Shown: positions 41,314 to 52,000, counted from the stretch's first letter. The stretch: 64,000 bases of DNA from Pseudomonas chlororaphis subsp. piscium (GCF_003850345.1 NZ_CP027707.1:3658001-3722000), one strand, 5' to 3'. Translations and numbers: made by a program. The notes: generated by a model from the sequence alone, not told the origin.

Positions 41314-42261
41314 TTACTCCAACACCGTCACCGTCGCCGTAGTCCCGGCGCGCAACCTGTCCCTGCCCGGGTAATCGGGGTCGATGGCGATCCGCACCGG
41401 CACCCGCTGCGCCAGCTTGACCCAGGTGTAGCTGGGGTTGATGTTGGCCAGCAGGCGGCTGCCCTGGGAGTTCTCGCGGTCGGTAATGGCGAAGGCGATG
41501 CTCTGCACCTTGCCGCCGAAGGTCTCGCCGCTCATCAGCTGGATGCGCACCGCGCTGCCCTCCTCGATCCGCGGCAGCTTGGTTTCCTCGAAGTAGCCGC
41601 TGACATAAAAGGAGTCGCTGTCCACCAGGGCCAGCAAGGCCGCGCCGGCACTGGCGTAGTCGCCCTGGCGGGTCTGCAGGTTGGTCACGTAGCCGCTGAC
41701 CGGGGCCTCGACCCGGGTGCGCTGCAGGTCCAGCTCGGCCTGTTTCAGCGCCGCCTGGGCCAGGTGCACGTTGGCCTGGGCCAGGCCGAGGTTGGCCTGG
41801 TCGCGCAACAGGTCGGCCTGGGCCACCGCCACATCGGTATTGGACTTCTCCCACTCCTCGCCGGAAATCGCGAAGCCCTGTTTCAGGCTCCGGCGCCGGC
41901 GCTCTTCGCTTTGCCGCTGCTTGAGCTGCGCGGCGCTGGCGGCAATCGCCGCTTCGGACTGGCCGAGGGTGGCGACCGCCACTTCCACCGAGCGCTTGGC
42001 ATGCTCCACGGCCAGGGCATATTGCGCCGGGTCGATCTCCAGCAGCAGCTGGCCCTTGTCCACGTGCTGGTTGTCCTGCACCTGCAGGCTGACGATGCGC
42101 CCGGCGACGTCCGCCGACAGCGTCACCACATCGGCCCGCACCCGCGCGTCGCGGGTCCAGGGCGCGCGGGTGTAATGCTCCCAGGCGAACCAGCCCAGCA
42201 CCAGCGCCAGCAGTACCGCCACCAGGGTGATCGAGCGGGCCAGGGTGTTTTTCAGATTCAT
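41314..42261 (-). CDS. HlyD-family periplasmic adaptor (AaeA/EmrA-like)
   Basis: A 315-residue membrane fusion protein anchored by one N-terminal helix (ARSITLVAVLLALVLGWFAW). It has the YTRAPWTRDARVRADVV start typical of AaeA-like adaptors, a lipoyl half-motif VQDNQHVDKGQLLLEIDPAQY, a coiled coil (about 80-170) and TRVEAPVSGYVTNLQTRQGD. It pairs with the FUSC-type protein and the small DUF1656 protein; together they resemble E. coli AaeXAB, which exports aromatic carboxylic acids. Its start overlaps the DUF1656 stop by 4 bases. The substrate is unknown. Confidence 0.88.
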   Translation of the reverse strand: MNLKNTLARSITLVAVLLALVLGWFAWEHYTRAPWTRDARVRADVVTLSADVAGRIVSLQVQDNQHVDKGQLLLEIDPAQYALAVEHAKRSVEVAVATLGQSEAAIAASAAQLKQRQSEERRRRSLKQGFAISGEEWEKSNTDVAVAQADLLRDQANLGLAQANVHLAQAALKQAELDLQRTRVEAPVSGYVTNLQTRQGDYASAGAALLALVDSDSFYVSGYFEETKLPRIEEGSAVRIQLMSGETFGGKVQSIAFAITDRENSQGSRLLANINPSYTWVKLAQRVPVRIAIDPDYPGRDRLRAGTTATVTVLE

Positions 42262-42461
42262 AGGCTTCCCATCAGCAGAATGACAATGGCGCAGACGCAG
42301 GCATACAGCGCCCCTTCGAACAAAGCTTCGTGCCAGACGAAGCGCAACACACCGAGGCGCCGCAGCCCCCAGTCGAGCAGCAGGAAAATCGGCAAGGCCA
42401 GCAACAGGGCCTGGGCGATGGGCGGCAGGTAGACGCCGCCGAATTCGAAATCAATGGGCAA
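42258..42461 (-). CDS. DUF1656 small inner-membrane protein (AaeX-like)
   Basis: A 67-residue protein with two predicted membrane helices (PIAQALLLALPIFLLLDWGL and LYACVCAIVILLMGS). The N-terminal FEFGGVYLPP is the DUF1656 hallmark. The family is always found between FUSC-type and HlyD-type efflux genes, as here, and AaeX is the E. coli example. It overlaps the FUSC gene end by 11 bases and the HlyD gene start by 4. Its role in the pump is not known. Confidence 0.88.
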   Translation of the reverse strand: MPIDFEFGGVYLPPIAQALLLALPIFLLLDWGLRRLGVLRFVWHEALFEGALYACVCAIVILLMGSL

Positions 42462-44598
42462 GGGCTGGCGCTCCTATTTCCGTGGGTTGCAGCATGGGGC
42501 TATAACGCTCCAGGAAGGCGCCGACGATCAGCAGCGAGACGCGCATGCGGAACACCGACCACAGCTGTTCATGGGCCTGGGGCCGGTCGTCGGTGTGCAG
42601 CTGGTCGAGGTAATCGCCCAGCTGCCGCAGCCGCGCCAGCAGCTCGTCCACATCCAACCCCGAGCGCCCCGCCACATAACGCCCGATCCGTCGTAGCAAC
42701 TGCTGCAGGTCGGCGTTGGCCGCGCCGCTCAGCCAGGGATTGTCCAGGCTCTGCTGCTTGAGCTGGTTCATCGCCACGCCCAGGGTCATGCAGGCCAGGC
42801 TGGTTTCGAAATGCTCGGCGCAAGCCCGGTCGCCGGCGGCGGGCAACAGTCCGATCATCTGGGTCAGACGGTCGACCATGCGGCTCTCGAAGACAAACTG
42901 CTCCTCGTCGCTGGCCGTGGTTTTCTGCAAGGCGTACACCTGCTCGCGGGTGTCGCGGAACAAGCGGCGAATGCGCAGCACCGGGTTGAACGGGAAAATG
43001 AAGGCGTAGACCAGCAACGACAGCACCCCGCCGCTGACATAGGCCCCGGCGAACTCGAACCACTGGATGGCGCTGTTCTGCCAGGCGCCGATGTTCTGCG
43101 GGCCGATCATCAGCAGGCTCGACAGCCCCAGGCCCATGCCGATGCCGGCGGTCATCGGGCTGGCCAGGCCCACCGCGACCGTATACAGCAGCGGCACCAG
43201 CAACAGCGCCAGCCACTCGAAATCGCCGATCAAGGGCACCAGGGCGAAGACGTAGACCGCCGAGATCACCAGCGCCAGGGCCTGGCCGCGCATATAGCTT
43301 TGCGCCGCCGCCAAGGGCCGGGGAAAGGTCGCCATCAGCGAACAGAGAATGCCCACCAGGACCATGCTCGAACGCGCGCCGTCCCAGGCGGTTTCGATCC
43401 AGATCAGCCCGGCGACCAGCAGCGCGGTAAAGGCCCGCAGCGCATTCATCGCCGCCAGCGGCCAGTCCAGGTGCAGCGGATTGGCCCGGCCCTGACGGTA
43501 CAGGCAACTGGCCTGGCGCCCGTCCTGGATGGCATCGCTGAATTCGAGAATATCTTCGAGCTGCTTGAGCATCCGCGCCTGTTCCCAGCGCAGGGCCCAG
43601 GCCAGGGAGCGCAAGGTGGCGGGCAAGGCATCGGCCTCACGCTCGGCGCGCCGCGCTTGTTCATCGAAGCGCTGCTGCAATTGCGCGAACTGCTGCCGCG
43701 AGGCCGTGGGCAAGGCGCGGCCGTGCTGCGCCAGTTCGTCGAGAAACGCCAGCTCGTCGGCGCGCAGTTGCTGGATCGCCTCCGGCAGCTCGCCGACCCA
43801 GCGCGCCCGCAGCAGTTCGCGCTGGTGACGCAGCACGGTGAGGCGCGAGGTCAGCAGCACCAGTTGGTTGCCCAGCAGTTGCACCAGGCCGTCGGCGCTG
43901 CGCAGGCGCGGCGCATCGAAATACAGGTGGCGGCGCAACCCTTCCAGCGCGCTGATCTCGCCCAGCAGCTGCATCTGCCGCTTGTGGAAGTCGGCCTCGC
44001 TTTCGTCGGTGCGAATCGCCGCCGCGGCGTGGGTCGCTAGCAGCTTGAGCACCTGGTCGATCTTGGCGAAGTAACCATGGGCTACCGCCTCCGGACGCGC
44101 CGTCAGCAGGCTGACCACGCAGACACAGGCCACCGCCAGCAGGGTTTCGGTGACCCGGGTAATCGCCAGCATCAGGGTATTGCCCTGCTCGGGGATCGCC
44201 AGCATCGCCACCACCACCGCGGTGTAGCCGCTGAGCACAAAGGCCTGGGAACTGGTATAGCGCAGCAAGGTGCCGCCGGCCGTGCACAACGCCAGCCACA
44301 GGCCCAGGGTGACCAGGAACGGCAGCGGCGCCTGGGGGAAGATCGCCATGATCAGCACCGCCACCGCGGCCCCCAGGGTGGTGCCGATCACCTGGCCGAA
44401 GCTGCGGGCCAGGGCCATGCCGGCCAGGGGCTGGCTGACGATGATCACCGCCATCAGTGACCACTTGGGCTGGTCGAGATCGAAGATGAACGCCAGGTAC
44501 AGGGTCAAGAGGCCCGCGGCAATGGTGCGCAGGGCGAAGCGCAGCACCGCGCCTCCCGGGTGGATGACGATCTTGAAGTAGTTGATCAGTGGCTGCAT
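42451..44598 (-). CDS. FUSC/AaeB-family efflux transporter
   Basis: A 715-residue inner-membrane protein of the FUSC (aromatic acid exporter/fusaric acid resistance) family. It has two blocks of about five to six membrane helices (roughly residues 20-165 and 375-520), each followed by a soluble region. Typical segments are GGAVLRFALRTIAAGLLTLY, QPKWSLMAVIIVSQP and FFPFN-like FIFPFNPVLRIRRLFRDTRE. The ATG at 44598 was chosen over a GTG at 44622; neither has a clear ribosome site. It is the first gene of the AaeB, AaeX, AaeA-like set. No regulator is adjacent. Confidence 0.88.
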   Translation of the reverse strand: MQPLINYFKIVIHPGGAVLRFALRTIAAGLLTLYLAFIFDLDQPKWSLMAVIIVSQPLAGMALARSFGQVIGTTLGAAVAVLIMAIFPQAPLPFLVTLGLWLALCTAGGTLLRYTSSQAFVLSGYTAVVVAMLAIPEQGNTLMLAITRVTETLLAVACVCVVSLLTARPEAVAHGYFAKIDQVLKLLATHAAAAIRTDESEADFHKRQMQLLGEISALEGLRRHLYFDAPRLRSADGLVQLLGNQLVLLTSRLTVLRHQRELLRARWVGELPEAIQQLRADELAFLDELAQHGRALPTASRQQFAQLQQRFDEQARRAEREADALPATLRSLAWALRWEQARMLKQLEDILEFSDAIQDGRQASCLYRQGRANPLHLDWPLAAMNALRAFTALLVAGLIWIETAWDGARSSMVLVGILCSLMATFPRPLAAAQSYMRGQALALVISAVYVFALVPLIGDFEWLALLLVPLLYTVAVGLASPMTAGIGMGLGLSSLLMIGPQNIGAWQNSAIQWFEFAGAYVSGGVLSLLVYAFIFPFNPVLRIRRLFRDTREQVYALQKTTASDEEQFVFESRMVDRLTQMIGLLPAAGDRACAEHFETSLACMTLGVAMNQLKQQSLDNPWLSGAANADLQQLLRRIGRYVAGRSGLDVDELLARLRQLGDYLDQLHTDDRPQAHEQLWSVFRMRVSLLIVGAFLERYSPMLQPTEIGAPALAH

Positions 44599-44887
44599 GA
44601 GTGGGTTCTGGACAAAGGGCACCTGCGGCTAGCCTAGTCAATCGACGGCCGGGAAAGCTTATCGTCCCGGCCTTCCCGGCAGGAAGGCAATTTTTCCCGA
44701 ACTTTTGATCATTCGCGCCAATCCCTTCGTCAAGCAGAGTGCTGGGACAAGCCGGGGCCGCTCTTCCAGCCTGGCCCCACCGCGAAAACCCGAGTCGTGC
44801 CCGTCGACCCGCAACCGGGTTTGACTCCGAGGGGAACCTGACCGAAGCTTGCGCCTTCGTAAAGCCGCCCCTGCCATGGATGCCTGC

Positions 44888-45943
44888 ATGACCAAGCCCC
44901 GCCGCACCCTGCTGATCAGCCTCCTCGTCGTCCTGGCCCTGGGCCTGGCGTGGCTGTTCCTGCGCACCACGCCGCCAGTGGTGCCGGATGCGATCAAGCA
45001 CGGTTATGGCAAGGCCCTGGAACAGGCACGCAACGGCCAGCCCGGCGCGGCGCGGGTGCTGTATCAGCAGCTGGGGCGTCCCGACCTGTCGGACAGCCGG
45101 CGCATTCGCCTGCTCGCCGAGCTGCACAACTACCCCAGCCCGCAGGCGCTGAAACTGGCCGACGCCGGCCTGCACCACACCACGCCCGAGGTCCGCGAAG
45201 CCGCCCTCCAGGCGGTGCTCGGCCTGGTCCCGGCGCGCCAGCGCAGCCTGCTGATCGGCCCGCTGCTGGACGATGAAGTGCAAGCCGTGCGTTTTGCCGC
45301 CGTCACCGCCCTGCTCGGCCTGTCGCCGGATGAACAGGGCCTGTATTTCGGGCCGCTGCAGCAAGTGATCGACGAGTACACCCAGGTGCTCAAGGCCCAG
45401 CCGGAGAACGTCGAGGCGCAATACCAGCTGGCGCGCCTGTACCTGCACAACGCCAACCTGGTCCAGGCCCAGCAGACGCTGGAGCACGCCTTGAGCCTGC
45501 AACCGGACAACCTGCAGGCGGTGATCCTGCAACTGGAGGTGCTGGACCGCCAGGGCCGGAGCGAAGATGCCCGCCAGTTGCTGGCCAAACAACTGCAGGC
45601 GCAACAGGATTCCGCCTACCTGCAACACGCCCTGGGCATGTGGCTGCTGCACCACGACCAGAGCGAGTTCGCCCTGCTCGGCCTGTCCCGCGCCGTGGAG
45701 CTGGAGCCGAACAACGCCGGCTACCGCTACGACCTGGCCACCACCCTGCACAGCCAGGAAGAGCTGGAGGCGGCGCAGAAACAGCTTGAGGAAATCGTCC
45801 AGCGCCAACCCGCCAACCGCAAGGCGCGGGTGCTGCTGATCAAGTACTGGAAGGAAAGCGGCCAGCTGCAGAACGTGCAGATCCTCCTGGCCCAGCTGGA
45901 ACAGCAGAACCCCGACGATCCGGCCTTGCAGCAGGGTCTGTAA
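44888..45943 (+). CDS. Membrane-anchored TPR protein
   Basis: A 351-residue protein with an N-terminal membrane helix (TLLISLLVVLALGLAWLFL) and a long helical repeat region. Residues about 90-150 look HEAT-like (VREAALQAVLGL, VRFAAVTALLGL). From about 165 onwards there are at least four TPR units (PENVEAQYQLARLYLHNANL, PDNLQAVILQLEVLDRQGRS, PNNAGYRYDLATTLHSQEEL). It is likely a periplasm-facing scaffold. The start is uncertain: ATGs at 44876 and 44888 both lack a good ribosome site. It is convergent with the signalling cluster and may be unrelated to it. Confidence 0.75.
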   Translation: MTKPRRTLLISLLVVLALGLAWLFLRTTPPVVPDAIKHGYGKALEQARNGQPGAARVLYQQLGRPDLSDSRRIRLLAELHNYPSPQALKLADAGLHHTTPEVREAALQAVLGLVPARQRSLLIGPLLDDEVQAVRFAAVTALLGLSPDEQGLYFGPLQQVIDEYTQVLKAQPENVEAQYQLARLYLHNANLVQAQQTLEHALSLQPDNLQAVILQLEVLDRQGRSEDARQLLAKQLQAQQDSAYLQHALGMWLLHHDQSEFALLGLSRAVELEPNNAGYRYDLATTLHSQEELEAAQKQLEEIVQRQPANRKARVLLIKYWKESGQLQNVQILLAQLEQQNPDDPALQQGL

Positions 45944-45956
45944 AGGCCCAGGGGTG

Positions 45957-46334
45957 TCACGCCAGCAGGCGCTGGATCTGTTCCTGCAGGCTGTTGAGGT
46001 CGAAGGGCTTGGCCAGGATCGGCGCGCTTCGCGCGATCGGGCTGCCGGACTCGAGAATCTCGGTGGGGTAACCGCTGATGAAAATCACCTTGAGGTCCGG
46101 ACGCAACTTCACCGCGGGTTCGGCGATCATCACCCCGGTAATCCCGCCCGGCAGCCGGTAGTCGGTGATCATCACATCCAGGTGCGGTTTGCTGGCGAGG
46201 ATCTCGAACGCCTGCTCGCCGTTCTCTGCCTGCAACACCCGGTAGCCCAGGCCCGACAGATAGTCGGCGAGCAACATCAGAATCACCGGTTCATCTTCGA
46301 CGATCAGTACGACGTCTTGTGCATCTTCACTCAT
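45957..46334 (-). CDS. Single-domain response regulator (CheY-like)
   Basis: A 125-residue receiver domain with no output domain. The acidic pocket is ED at residues 13-14, the phospho-acceptor is D58 in MITDYRLPGG and the conserved lysine is K109 in ILAKPF. The ATG at 46334 (MSEDAQD) has AAAGG upstream; a longer frame from 46382 adds 16 residues without a site. It is the distal gene of a signalling operon and is likely phosphorylated by one of the two upstream kinases, with a protein-interaction output. Confidence 0.9.
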   Translation of the reverse strand: MSEDAQDVVLIVEDEPVILMLLADYLSGLGYRVLQAENGEQAFEILASKPHLDVMITDYRLPGGITGVMIAEPAVKLRPDLKVIFISGYPTEILESGSPIARSAPILAKPFDLNSLQEQIQRLLA

Positions 46335-46412
46335 GAGAAGCCTTTGTTCGGTCAATAGCTGCTGATACGACCATCCGGTCATCCAGAAGGTTGCGTGGGT
46401 GCCGGTGTTTTC

Positions 46413-47594
46413 CTACAGCGGCAGACAAACGCGAAACAGCGCACCTTCGCCGATCCTGCTGTCGACTTCAATGGTGCCGCCATGGGCGGTGACGATCTGC
46501 TCGGAAATGAACAGCCCCAGCCCGAGCCCAGCCACCGCATGATTGACAGAGACGCGCTCGAACTGCTGGAAGATACGTGCCTGGTTGTCCTCGCTGATAC
46601 CGATCCCGTGATCGCGCACTTCGACCCGCGCCTGCCCGTCCGCACTGTACACCCGCACTTCGATCGGGCTCTTGGCGCCATAACGCAAGGCATTGGTCAG
46701 CAGGTTGGAGATCACCTGCTCGATGCGGAACTCGTCCCACTGGCCGAGCACCGAGTCTTCGCTGGTCAGGGCGATCGACGACTCGGCGGCCTCGGCCTGG
46801 GGCGCGAAGTTCTCCAGCAGGCCGCGCACCAGTTGCACCAGGTCGACCCGGCTCGGGCGGATCGACAGCTTGCCGGTACGGATCCGCGAGATGTCCAGCA
46901 TGTCCTCGATCAGGCGGATCAGGCTTTTGATCTGGCGCTCGTCGCGGTCGACCATGGCGTGCATCTTGTCCAGGGTGAAGGCGGCGGCGTTGTCGCGGGC
47001 CAGGTGCATCTTGCGCAGCTGGGTTTCCAGGATCAGGCCGTTCAACGGCGTGCGCACCTCATGGGCGACGATCGACATGAAATCGTCACGCATGCGCACC
47101 GCCTGCTCCAGTTCGTTCTGGGTCGCCTGCAACTGCTTGAGCAGCGCCTCCTGCTCGCGCCGGCTCTGCTCCAGGGCTTCGACCTGCTGCTTCATGGCCT
47201 TGCTCTGCCGGTACAGGTCGACGAACACATTGACCTTGCTCTTCACCGCATGGGTATCCAGCGGCTTGTGCAGGAAGTCCACCGCGCCGCTTTCATAGCC
47301 CTTGAAGGCATAGTCGAGTTCGCGCCCGGCGGCGCTGACGAACACGATGGGAATGTTCTTGGTCTTCTCGGTGCCGCGCATCAGCTCGGCCAGCTCGAAG
47401 CCATTCATGCCGGGCATCTGTACATCGAGAATGGCCATGGCGAACTCATGCTGGAGCAACAGCGACAAGGCCTCGTCCGCCGACAGCGCCTTGTACACCT
47501 GGCGATCCTCGCGCTTGATCAGCGCTTCGAGGGCCAACAGGTTCTCTGGCAGATCGTCGACGATCAGCAGCTTGGCTTGGATATTACTTAACAT
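46413..47594 (-). CDS. Receiver-histidine kinase (REC-HisKA-HATPase)
   Basis: A 393-residue cytoplasmic kinase. An N-terminal receiver (residues 1-125, D57 in ILDVQMPGMNG, K110) is followed by a coiled coil (about 128-168), HisKA with H178 in IVAHEVRTPLNG and a HATPase domain (NLLTNALRYGAK, DHGIGISEDN, GLGLGLFISEQIV). There is no membrane segment, so its input is probably phosphotransfer to the N-terminal receiver, perhaps from the upstream hybrid kinase. The start overlaps the CheB gene stop by 7 bases. The operon order is hybrid kinase, CheR, CheB, this kinase, response regulator. Confidence 0.92.
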   Translation of the reverse strand: MLSNIQAKLLIVDDLPENLLALEALIKREDRQVYKALSADEALSLLLQHEFAMAILDVQMPGMNGFELAELMRGTEKTKNIPIVFVSAAGRELDYAFKGYESGAVDFLHKPLDTHAVKSKVNVFVDLYRQSKAMKQQVEALEQSRREQEALLKQLQATQNELEQAVRMRDDFMSIVAHEVRTPLNGLILETQLRKMHLARDNAAAFTLDKMHAMVDRDERQIKSLIRLIEDMLDISRIRTGKLSIRPSRVDLVQLVRGLLENFAPQAEAAESSIALTSEDSVLGQWDEFRIEQVISNLLTNALRYGAKSPIEVRVYSADGQARVEVRDHGIGISEDNQARIFQQFERVSVNHAVAGLGLGLFISEQIVTAHGGTIEVDSRIGEGALFRVCLPL

Positions 47595-48193
47595 GCGATT
47601 CGTTCCAGCTCGACAAGCAGACGGCTGATGCCGTGCAAAGGGAGAATGTAATCCGGTCGGTGCAGCGCGATGGCCGCCTCGGGCATGGTCGCCACCTGGG
47701 CCTCGGCCGGGTCCTGGACGATGCTCAGGCCGCCGCGCCGCTTGACCTGGGCCAGGCCATGGGCGCCGTCCTGGTTGGCCCCGGTCAGCAGCACCGCGGC
47801 CAGGCGCGGGCCATAGGCATCGGCGGCGGAGTCGAACAGGTAATCGATGGCGGGACGCGAATGATGCACGCGTTCCTCTTGGCTCAGGGACAGGCTGCGG
47901 TCCTGCTCCACCGACAAGTGATAACCGGGCACGGCGAAATACAGGGTGCCGCGGTCGATGCTCTGCTTGTCGCGGGCCTCTTGCACCGGCAGCGCCAGGC
48001 GCTGGGCGAACACCTCGGCCAGCTGGCTGCGATGCTCTTCGGGCAGGTGCAGCACCACCACTATCGGCAGGCGGAAGCCCTCGGGAAAGGCCGCGAAGAT
48101 TTTCAGCAGCGCCTCGACGCCGCCGGCCGACGCGCCTATCACTATGGCCTCGACCCGCGGCAAGGCGGATTGCCCGATGGCGTAGTCCTTCAT
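47588..48193 (-). CDS. Stand-alone CheB methylesterase domain
   Basis: A 201-residue CheB_methylest domain without the usual N-terminal receiver. The catalytic triad is visible: S22 in VIGASAGGVEAL, H49 in VVVLHLPEEH and D142 in LTGANQDGAHG. CheB removes methyl groups from glutamates or deamidates glutamines in chemoreceptors. The ATG at 48193 overlaps the CheR stop as ATGA. A longer frame running to 48874 is only a shadow of the CheR gene. No MCP gene is in the window, so its substrate is an open question. Confidence 0.92.
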   Translation of the reverse strand: MKDYAIGQSALPRVEAIVIGASAGGVEALLKIFAAFPEGFRLPIVVVLHLPEEHRSQLAEVFAQRLALPVQEARDKQSIDRGTLYFAVPGYHLSVEQDRSLSLSQEERVHHSRPAIDYLFDSAADAYGPRLAAVLLTGANQDGAHGLAQVKRRGGLSIVQDPAEAQVATMPEAAIALHRPDYILPLHGISRLLVELERIAC

Positions 48194-49005
48194 GATTTGC
48201 GGTAGACCCGTTCTTGTTTGACCAACGGCTCGAAATGCTCGCCGTAGGCCGAGAAGTCCAGGGTTTCCTTGCTGCCCAGCACCAGGAAACCGCGGTGGCA
48301 GAGCGACTCGTGGAACAGGCCGAAGGCCCGGTCCTGCAACTTCTTGTTGAAATAGATCAGCACGTTGCGACAGGAAATCAGCTGGGTTTCGGAGAACACG
48401 CTGTCGGTCGCCAGGCTGTGGTCGGCGAAGGTCACGTTCTCGCGCAGGGTCTTGTCGAAGATCGCGTAGTCGTAGGCCGCCGTGTAGTAGTCGGCAAAGG
48501 AGCGCAAACCGCCGGCCTGCTGGTAGTTCTGGGTATAGGCGCGAATGTTCTCCAGGGAAAAGATGCCCTGCTTGGCCTTCTCCAGGGAGCTGGGGTTGAT
48601 GTCGGTGGCATAGATGATGGTGCGCTCCAGCAGCCCTTCCTCGCGCAACAGGATGGCCATCGAATAGACCTCCTCGCCCGTGCTGCAGCCGGCGATCCAG
48701 ATCTTGATCGAGGGGTAGGTCTTGAGCAGCGGCACCACTTCCTGGCGAATCGCCAGGAAGTGCGACGGGTCGCGAAACATCTCGCTGACCGGGATCGTCA
48801 GGAACTGCAGCAACTGCATGAACGCGCCCGGGTCGTGCAGCACCCGCTCCTGCAGGGCGGAAATGGTCTTGCATTCGAACTGGCGCAGCGCATGGTTGAT
48901 CCGGCGCTTGATCGAGGCGCCGGAGTAATCGCGGAAGTCGTAGCTGTACTTGAGGTAGATAGCTTCGATCAACAGACGCAGTTCGATCTCGGTATTGCGC
49001 TCCAC
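48190..49005 (-). CDS. CheR-type protein-glutamate methyltransferase, GTG start
   Basis: A 271-residue SAM-dependent methyltransferase of the CheR family. The N-terminal helical domain contains SGASIKRRINHALRQF. The SAM motif AGCSTGEE lies at 105-112, and ISCRNVLIYF is typical of the active-site region. The start is GTG at 49005, which overlaps the hybrid kinase stop (TAGTG), so translation is coupled. It forms a methylation/demethylation pair with the adjacent CheB domain. Confidence 0.92.
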   Translation of the reverse strand: MERNTEIELRLLIEAIYLKYSYDFRDYSGASIKRRINHALRQFECKTISALQERVLHDPGAFMQLLQFLTIPVSEMFRDPSHFLAIRQEVVPLLKTYPSIKIWIAGCSTGEEVYSMAILLREEGLLERTIIYATDINPSSLEKAKQGIFSLENIRAYTQNYQQAGGLRSFADYYTAAYDYAIFDKTLRENVTFADHSLATDSVFSETQLISCRNVLIYFNKKLQDRAFGLFHESLCHRGFLVLGSKETLDFSAYGEHFEPLVKQERVYRKS

Positions 49006-52000
49006 TAGATTCTTTCCATCTTGGGTAACCAGACTCGAATAAGGGAAAACAGCCGGTCGAGGTCGATCGGCTTGGCCAGGTAATCGTTGGCGCCGGCCTG
49101 CAGGCAGCGCTCCTGATCGTCCTTCATGGCCTTGGCGGTCACCGCAATGATCGGCAGCTTGCGCCAGCGTGGCTCCTTGCGGATCTCGAGGGTGGCTTCG
49201 TAACCATCCATCTCGGGCATCATCACGTCCATCAGCACCAGGTCGATATCCTCGACTTCATTGAGCTTGGCGATCGCCTCATGGCCATTACGGCCGATGA
49301 CCACGATCGCCCCCTTCTGCTCCAGGGCGCTGGTGAGGGCGAAGATGTTACGCACATCGTCGTCCACCAGCAGGACCTTGCGCCCCTCGAAGACCTTATC
49401 GCGGCTGCGGGCGGCCTTGAGCATCTTCTGCCGCTCATGGGACAACTGGGACTCGACTTTGTGCAGAAACAGCGTCACTTCGTCCAGCAGGCGCTCGGGC
49501 GAACGCGCGCCCTTGATGATGATCGAGCGCGAATACTTGCGCAGCTCCGCCTCTTCATCGCGGGTCAGGTTGCGCCCTGTATAGACGATCACCGGCGGGA
49601 AGGAGCAGATGTCCTCGGTGGACATGCGCTTGAGCAGGTCGTTGCCGAGCATGTCCGGCAGCTTCAGGTCGATGACCATGCAGTCGTAGAGGTTGTCGCG
49701 CAGCAGCTCCAGTGCTTCCTGGGCCAGGCCGACGGCGGTGATCTCGATGTCGTCGTCGCCGATCAGCCGGGCGATGCTGTCGCGCTGCAGGTCGTCGTCC
49801 TCCACCAGCAGCACGCGCTTGACCTTCTGGGTGAGCTTGGCTTCCAGGCGGGCGAACACGTCCTTGAGCTCTTCGCGGGTAGTGGGCTTGACCGCGTAGC
49901 CGATGGCGCCCATGTGCATGGCGGCCTCGACCCGGTCTTCCACGGAAATCACATGCACCGGGATATGCCGGGTGGTGGCGTGCGCCTTGAGGCGCTGCAA
50001 CACCGTCAGCCCGGAATGATCCGGCAGGCGCATGTCCAGCAGGATCGCGTCCGGCACGAACTGTTCGGCCAGGCTGTAACCCTCGTCGGCGCCGTGGGCC
50101 ACCAGGCACTGGTAACCCAGCTCGTGGGCCAGGTCATACAGAATGTGGGCAAAGTTCGCTTCGTCCTCCACCACCAGGATGCAGCGGGTGGTGAACGGCG
50201 CCTTGTCGCGATCGTCGGCGAAACGCGGAATCTCCACCTCGGGCACCAGGGGGGCCGGCGCCGGAGCCGGTTTGCTCGGTGCCTGGATCACCGGTGCCGC
50301 GACCGGCTTGAGCTCGTCCTGTTCCTCTGCCACGCGCTCGACATACTGCTCCGGCAGCACCAGGGTGAAGACACTGCCCTGCCCCGGCTCGCTGGCGACC
50401 GTGATCGAACCGCCGAGCAATGCTGCCAGGTCGCGGGAAATCGACAAGCCCAGGCCAGTGCCGCCGTAACGGCGATTGGTGGTGCCGTCGGCCTGGCGGA
50501 AGGCTTCGAAGATACTTTCCTGCTGCTCCGGGGCGATCCCGATGCCCGAGTCGCGCACGGCAAAAGCAATGCCCGCCTCGGGCTGGCACGACACGCTCAG
50601 GCTGACCTGGCCCTTCTCAGTGAACTTCACCGCGTTGGACAGCAGGTTCTTGAGAATCTGCTCGACCCGCTGGCAGTCGGTGAACAGCCTCTGCGGCACG
50701 CCGGGCTGCAACTCGACACGGAACTCCAGGCCCTTGTCCGCCGTCAGCGGCTGGAACAGCCCGCGCAGGCCCTCGACCAGGCGCACGACGCTGGTGTTTT
50801 CCGGACGCACTTCGAGCTTGCCGGCTTCGACCTTGGAAATATCGAGAATGTCGTTGATCAGGTTGAGTAGATCGTTGCCCGCCGAATAGATCGACTCGGC
50901 GAACTGCACCTGTTCGGCGCTGAGGTTTTCCTGGGGGTTTTCCGCCAGCAGCTTGGCCAGGATCAGCGAGCTGTTCAGCGGCGTGCGCAGCTCGTGGGAC
51001 ATATTGGCGAGGAATTCCGACTTGTACTTGCTCGAACGCTGCAGCTCCTCGGCACGCTCTTGCAACTGCACCTGGGCCAGGTTCAGCTCACCGTTCTTGC
51101 GGTCCATGGCGTCGCGCTGCTGCGCCAGCGCCTGGGCCTGCTCGGCCAATTGCTCGTTGGTCTGCTCCAGCTCCACCTGCTGGGCTTCCAAGTGTACCTG
51201 GGACTCCTTGAGCACCCGCGACTGTTCCTCGAGTTCTTCGTTGGCGGTCTTCAGTTCTTCCTGCTGCACCTGCAGCTCTTCGTTGAGTTGCTGGGTTTCG
51301 GCCAGCACTTCCTGCAGGCGCTGGCGATAACGCGCGGCTTCGATGGCGGTGCCGATATTGCCGGCGATCAGCTCCAGCAGCTCGACATCGCGCTCGCTGA
51401 GGGCGCGCAGGAAGCCCAGCTCGATCACCCCGTTGACCCGGTCGTCGTCGCTGGTCGGCACCACCAGCACGCTGCGCGGCACGCCTTCACCGAGGCCGGA
51501 GCTGACCTTGAAGTAATCGGCGGGAACCTCGTCCAGACGGATCAGCCGGTCCTGCTGGGCCGCCTGGCCGACCATGCCTTCACCGATGAAAATCGACTGT
51601 TCGCGCTCTTCCTGCTCGCGGGAGAAACCGTAGGCGGCCACGCGCTTGAGGCCGCCGTGCTCCTCACGCACATACATCGCCGCCACGGCGCTGCCCAGGT
51701 ACTGCGCACAGAACTGCAGGATATTGCGCCCCAACAGGTTCAGCGTCAGTTGCCCCAGCAACTGCTCGGCCAGTTCGGTCTGACCGCTGCGCAGCCAGGC
51801 CTGCTGCTCCAGGGCCCGGGCGCTTTTCTGCTGGGCGGCGAGGTTGGCGCCGTAGTTTCTGGACAGGTTGAGCAGGTCGCGGCGCCCCATATAGGCCAGC
51901 AGACCGCTGATCAGCACCACGAACAACAGGTACAGGGCCACGCTGCGGACCGTGGTGCGGGTGACGTTCTCGTTGCGATCGACCCGCAGTTGCTGCTCCA

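Noticed and set aside
43661..45808. A 715-codon minus-strand frame joining the FUSC gene end to the TPR gene region
   Set aside because: It is out of phase with the FUSC protein and antisense to the TPR protein; no domain is recognisable.
47588..48874. Longer CheB with an N-terminal extension
   Set aside because: The extra N-terminal residues are a shifted reading of the CheR gene. The ATG at 48193 overlapping the CheR stop as ATGA is the natural start.
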